DNA of 6,419 bases from Candidatus Eiseniibacteriota bacterium (GTDB lineage Bacteria; Eisenbacteria; RBG-16-71-46; JAFGJU01): positions 1 through 6,419 of the forward strand of contig JAFGJU010000079.1 of the NCBI GenBank assembly GCA_016928935.1, in the 5' to 3' direction. The position numbers and the translations under genes are program-made. The notes under the pieces were generated by a model that was not told where the DNA came from, did no database searches, and saw only the letters and a program-made list of their open reading frames with translations. Positions 5,629 through 6,419 of this stretch are shown piece by piece. Numbering within the stretch: position 1 is the stretch's first letter; every line of letters starts with the position of its first letter.

Positions 5629-5644
5629 TGGCACGAAAGTCGCA
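5629..5644 (+). promoter_or_regulatory. Sigma-54 (-24/-12) promoter
   Basis: TGGCACGAAAGTCGCA matches the sigma-54 consensus TGGCACGnnnnTTGCW at every defined position except one (TCGCA for TTGCA) and keeps the invariant GG (5630-5631), ten-base spacer and GC (5642-5643). Transcription would start near 5655, leaving a leader of about 170 nt before the gene at 5824. It lies directly behind the gene of a sigma-54 activator and points to the AraC-type gene, so the activator is its natural regulator. This link is inferred from position. Confidence 0.75.
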
Positions 5645-5767
5645 TTGTGTGCTGGCGGTCCCGTTGGGTTCGTGCTTCTGACAGCGACAAGGCATCAGCT
5701 GGCTTCTTGAGTTCATCATCTTCGGTCGACATCGCTCGCGCGCCTGTCGTTAGGAAGCGTTGTTGAA

Positions 5768-5777
5768 ACCATATGGT
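5768..5777. promoter_or_regulatory. Perfect 10-bp palindrome ACCATATGGT
   Basis: A perfect dyad in the presumed leader, 46 bp before the start codon at 5824. It is AT-centred in GC-rich surroundings. It could be a repressor or autoregulatory site; a ten-base palindrome is also not rare by chance. The rest of the leader 5655-5812 shows no further clear element. Confidence 0.25.
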
Positions 5778-5812
5778 GGCGTGGGTGTGGTGCAGGGTCA
5801 GAGTCGGAAGGC

Positions 5813-5817
5813 GGAGG
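5813..5817 (+). promoter_or_regulatory. Shine-Dalgarno GGAGG for the AraC-type gene
   Basis: GGAGG lies six bases before the ATG at 5824, a near-optimal arrangement. It fixes the start and rules against the in-frame ATG at 5851. Confidence 0.8.
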
Positions 5818-5823
5818 TTCGGC

Positions 5824-6419
5824 ATGAATGCGAAGAGAACGAACGAATCAATGGAGGCCGGTGCCCGCGCAGCGGGTTCCGCGAAGAGGGCCAGCGGTAA
5901 GGGGGTCAACACGGTCGTGGTGATGGGCCTCGGTCTGCCCACGATGAGGGCTTTGGGGAGGCTGTTGGGCAAGAGGTTTTACATGGAGCGGGCCGCCGAC
6001 GCCACAGACTGTCTGCACAGGATAGACGGTAACGGCGGAATCGGCGCTGTGGTGGTGGACCCCGGCGTATCCGAGTTCGACAGCAACACGTTTGCCTCTT
6101 TGATCAGGCGATACAACCCGGAGGTGCCGCTCTTCTTCTTCGGGTCGGCTCAGGATTTCGGGGCGGACAGCGTGGTGTGTAAAGATGAGCTGACTCGGTG
6201 TTTCAAGAGTCCGTCGGAGATCTGTAAGCTGGCCGAGGAGATCATACTCGTCTCCAACAATCACGGTCCGACGAAGCCTGAGGTTCCGGTCAGCAGCATG
6301 GTCGTGAAGACGCTGGAGCTTGTGGAGGCGAACTACGCAAACATCGCCCGGATCAGTGAGATCAGCAAACTGCTGGGGGTGTCGCGTGAGCATCTTTCCA
6401 GGCAGTTCACGAGGTTCAC
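5824..6419 (+). CDS. Receiver-like/AraC-type transcription regulator (3' end outside window)
   Basis: Open from the ATG at 5824 to the window edge: 198 complete codons with no stop. A basic, flexible start (1-28) leads into an alpha/beta domain of receiver type (about 29-140). Strand one reads NTVVVMGLGLP, where a receiver has its acidic pair; strand three reads GAVVVDPGVSEFD with Asp79 at the phospho-acceptor position; FKSP (Lys128) stands for the usual Lys-Pro. From about 157, VVKTLELVEANYANIARISE followed by SKLLGVSREHLSRQF is the first helix-turn-helix of an AraC/XylS DNA-binding domain. The second helix-turn-helix is cut off by the window end. It lies 428 bp after the NtrC-type gene, behind a sigma-54 promoter, and so is probably the activator's target. 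Loss of the acidic pair suggests the domain is not phosphorylated normally and may respond to a ligand or a protein partner instead. Confidence 0.8.
   Translation, partial: MNAKRTNESMEAGARAAGSAKRASGKGVNTVVVMGLGLPTMRALGRLLGKRFYMERAADATDCLHRIDGNGGIGAVVVDPGVSEFDSNTFASLIRRYNPEVPLFFFGSAQDFGADSVVCKDELTRCFKSPSEICKLAEEIILVSNNHGPTKPEVPVSSMVVKTLELVEANYANIARISEISKLLGVSREHLSRQFTRF

Noticed and set aside
5494..5766. Open frame of 90 codons whose start reads CILIASADDEKR, like a receiver beginning
   Set aside because: The resemblance stops after a dozen residues, there is no good ribosome site, and the frame runs through the sigma-54 promoter.

Overview
This is a GC-rich stretch of bacterial DNA. It holds one small enzyme-like gene, a soluble hybrid histidine kinase, a sigma-54 activator (NtrC-family response regulator) and the start of a gene coding for an AraC-type regulator with a receiver-like front domain. 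All four genes read on the + strand. The sigma-54 machinery points to a Gram-negative-type bacterium. Arginine codons AGG and AGA are common despite the high GC, which argues against enterics or pseudomonads and would fit a deltaproteobacterial or poorly cultivated lineage. The exact taxon cannot be read from the window.

Layout: 1-596 has no convincing gene and is filled with degenerate repeats: a hairpin array (1-160), a 32-nt direct repeat pair (188-294) and a 19-bp triplet (410-466). Next comes a 168-aa protein of the L-2-amino-thiazoline-4-carboxylate hydrolase type (609-1115) behind a strong Shine-Dalgarno. The gap 1116-1519 carries 59-bp direct repeats and two strong GC-rich stem-loops. 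The kinase frame (1520-3985) opens with about 165 residues coded by two minisatellites (24-bp, then 18-bp units). After these come PAS, PAS, HisKA with HEFSN, HATPase and a receiver-like domain that has lost its phospho-acceptor Asp. The NtrC-type regulator (4052-5395) follows 66 bp later, probably in the same transcript. A 428-bp gap then holds a near-consensus -24/-12 promoter (5629-5644) with a perfect palindrome about 80 bp upstream of it, ahead of the AraC-type gene (5824 to the window end).

The simplest reading is a three-step cascade. A cytoplasmic PAS kinase senses a signal and phosphorylates Asp55 of the NtrC-type activator. The activator, bound upstream, opens the sigma-54 promoter and switches on the receiver-like/AraC regulator, which presumably controls genes outside the window. 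Both receiver-like domains next to the classical receiver look degenerate, so the usual hybrid-kinase phosphorelay probably does not operate. The second theme is the concentration of at least six unrelated tandem or direct repeat families in the first 2 kb. Two of them run into the kinase reading frame, and the substitution pattern of one does not fit that frame.
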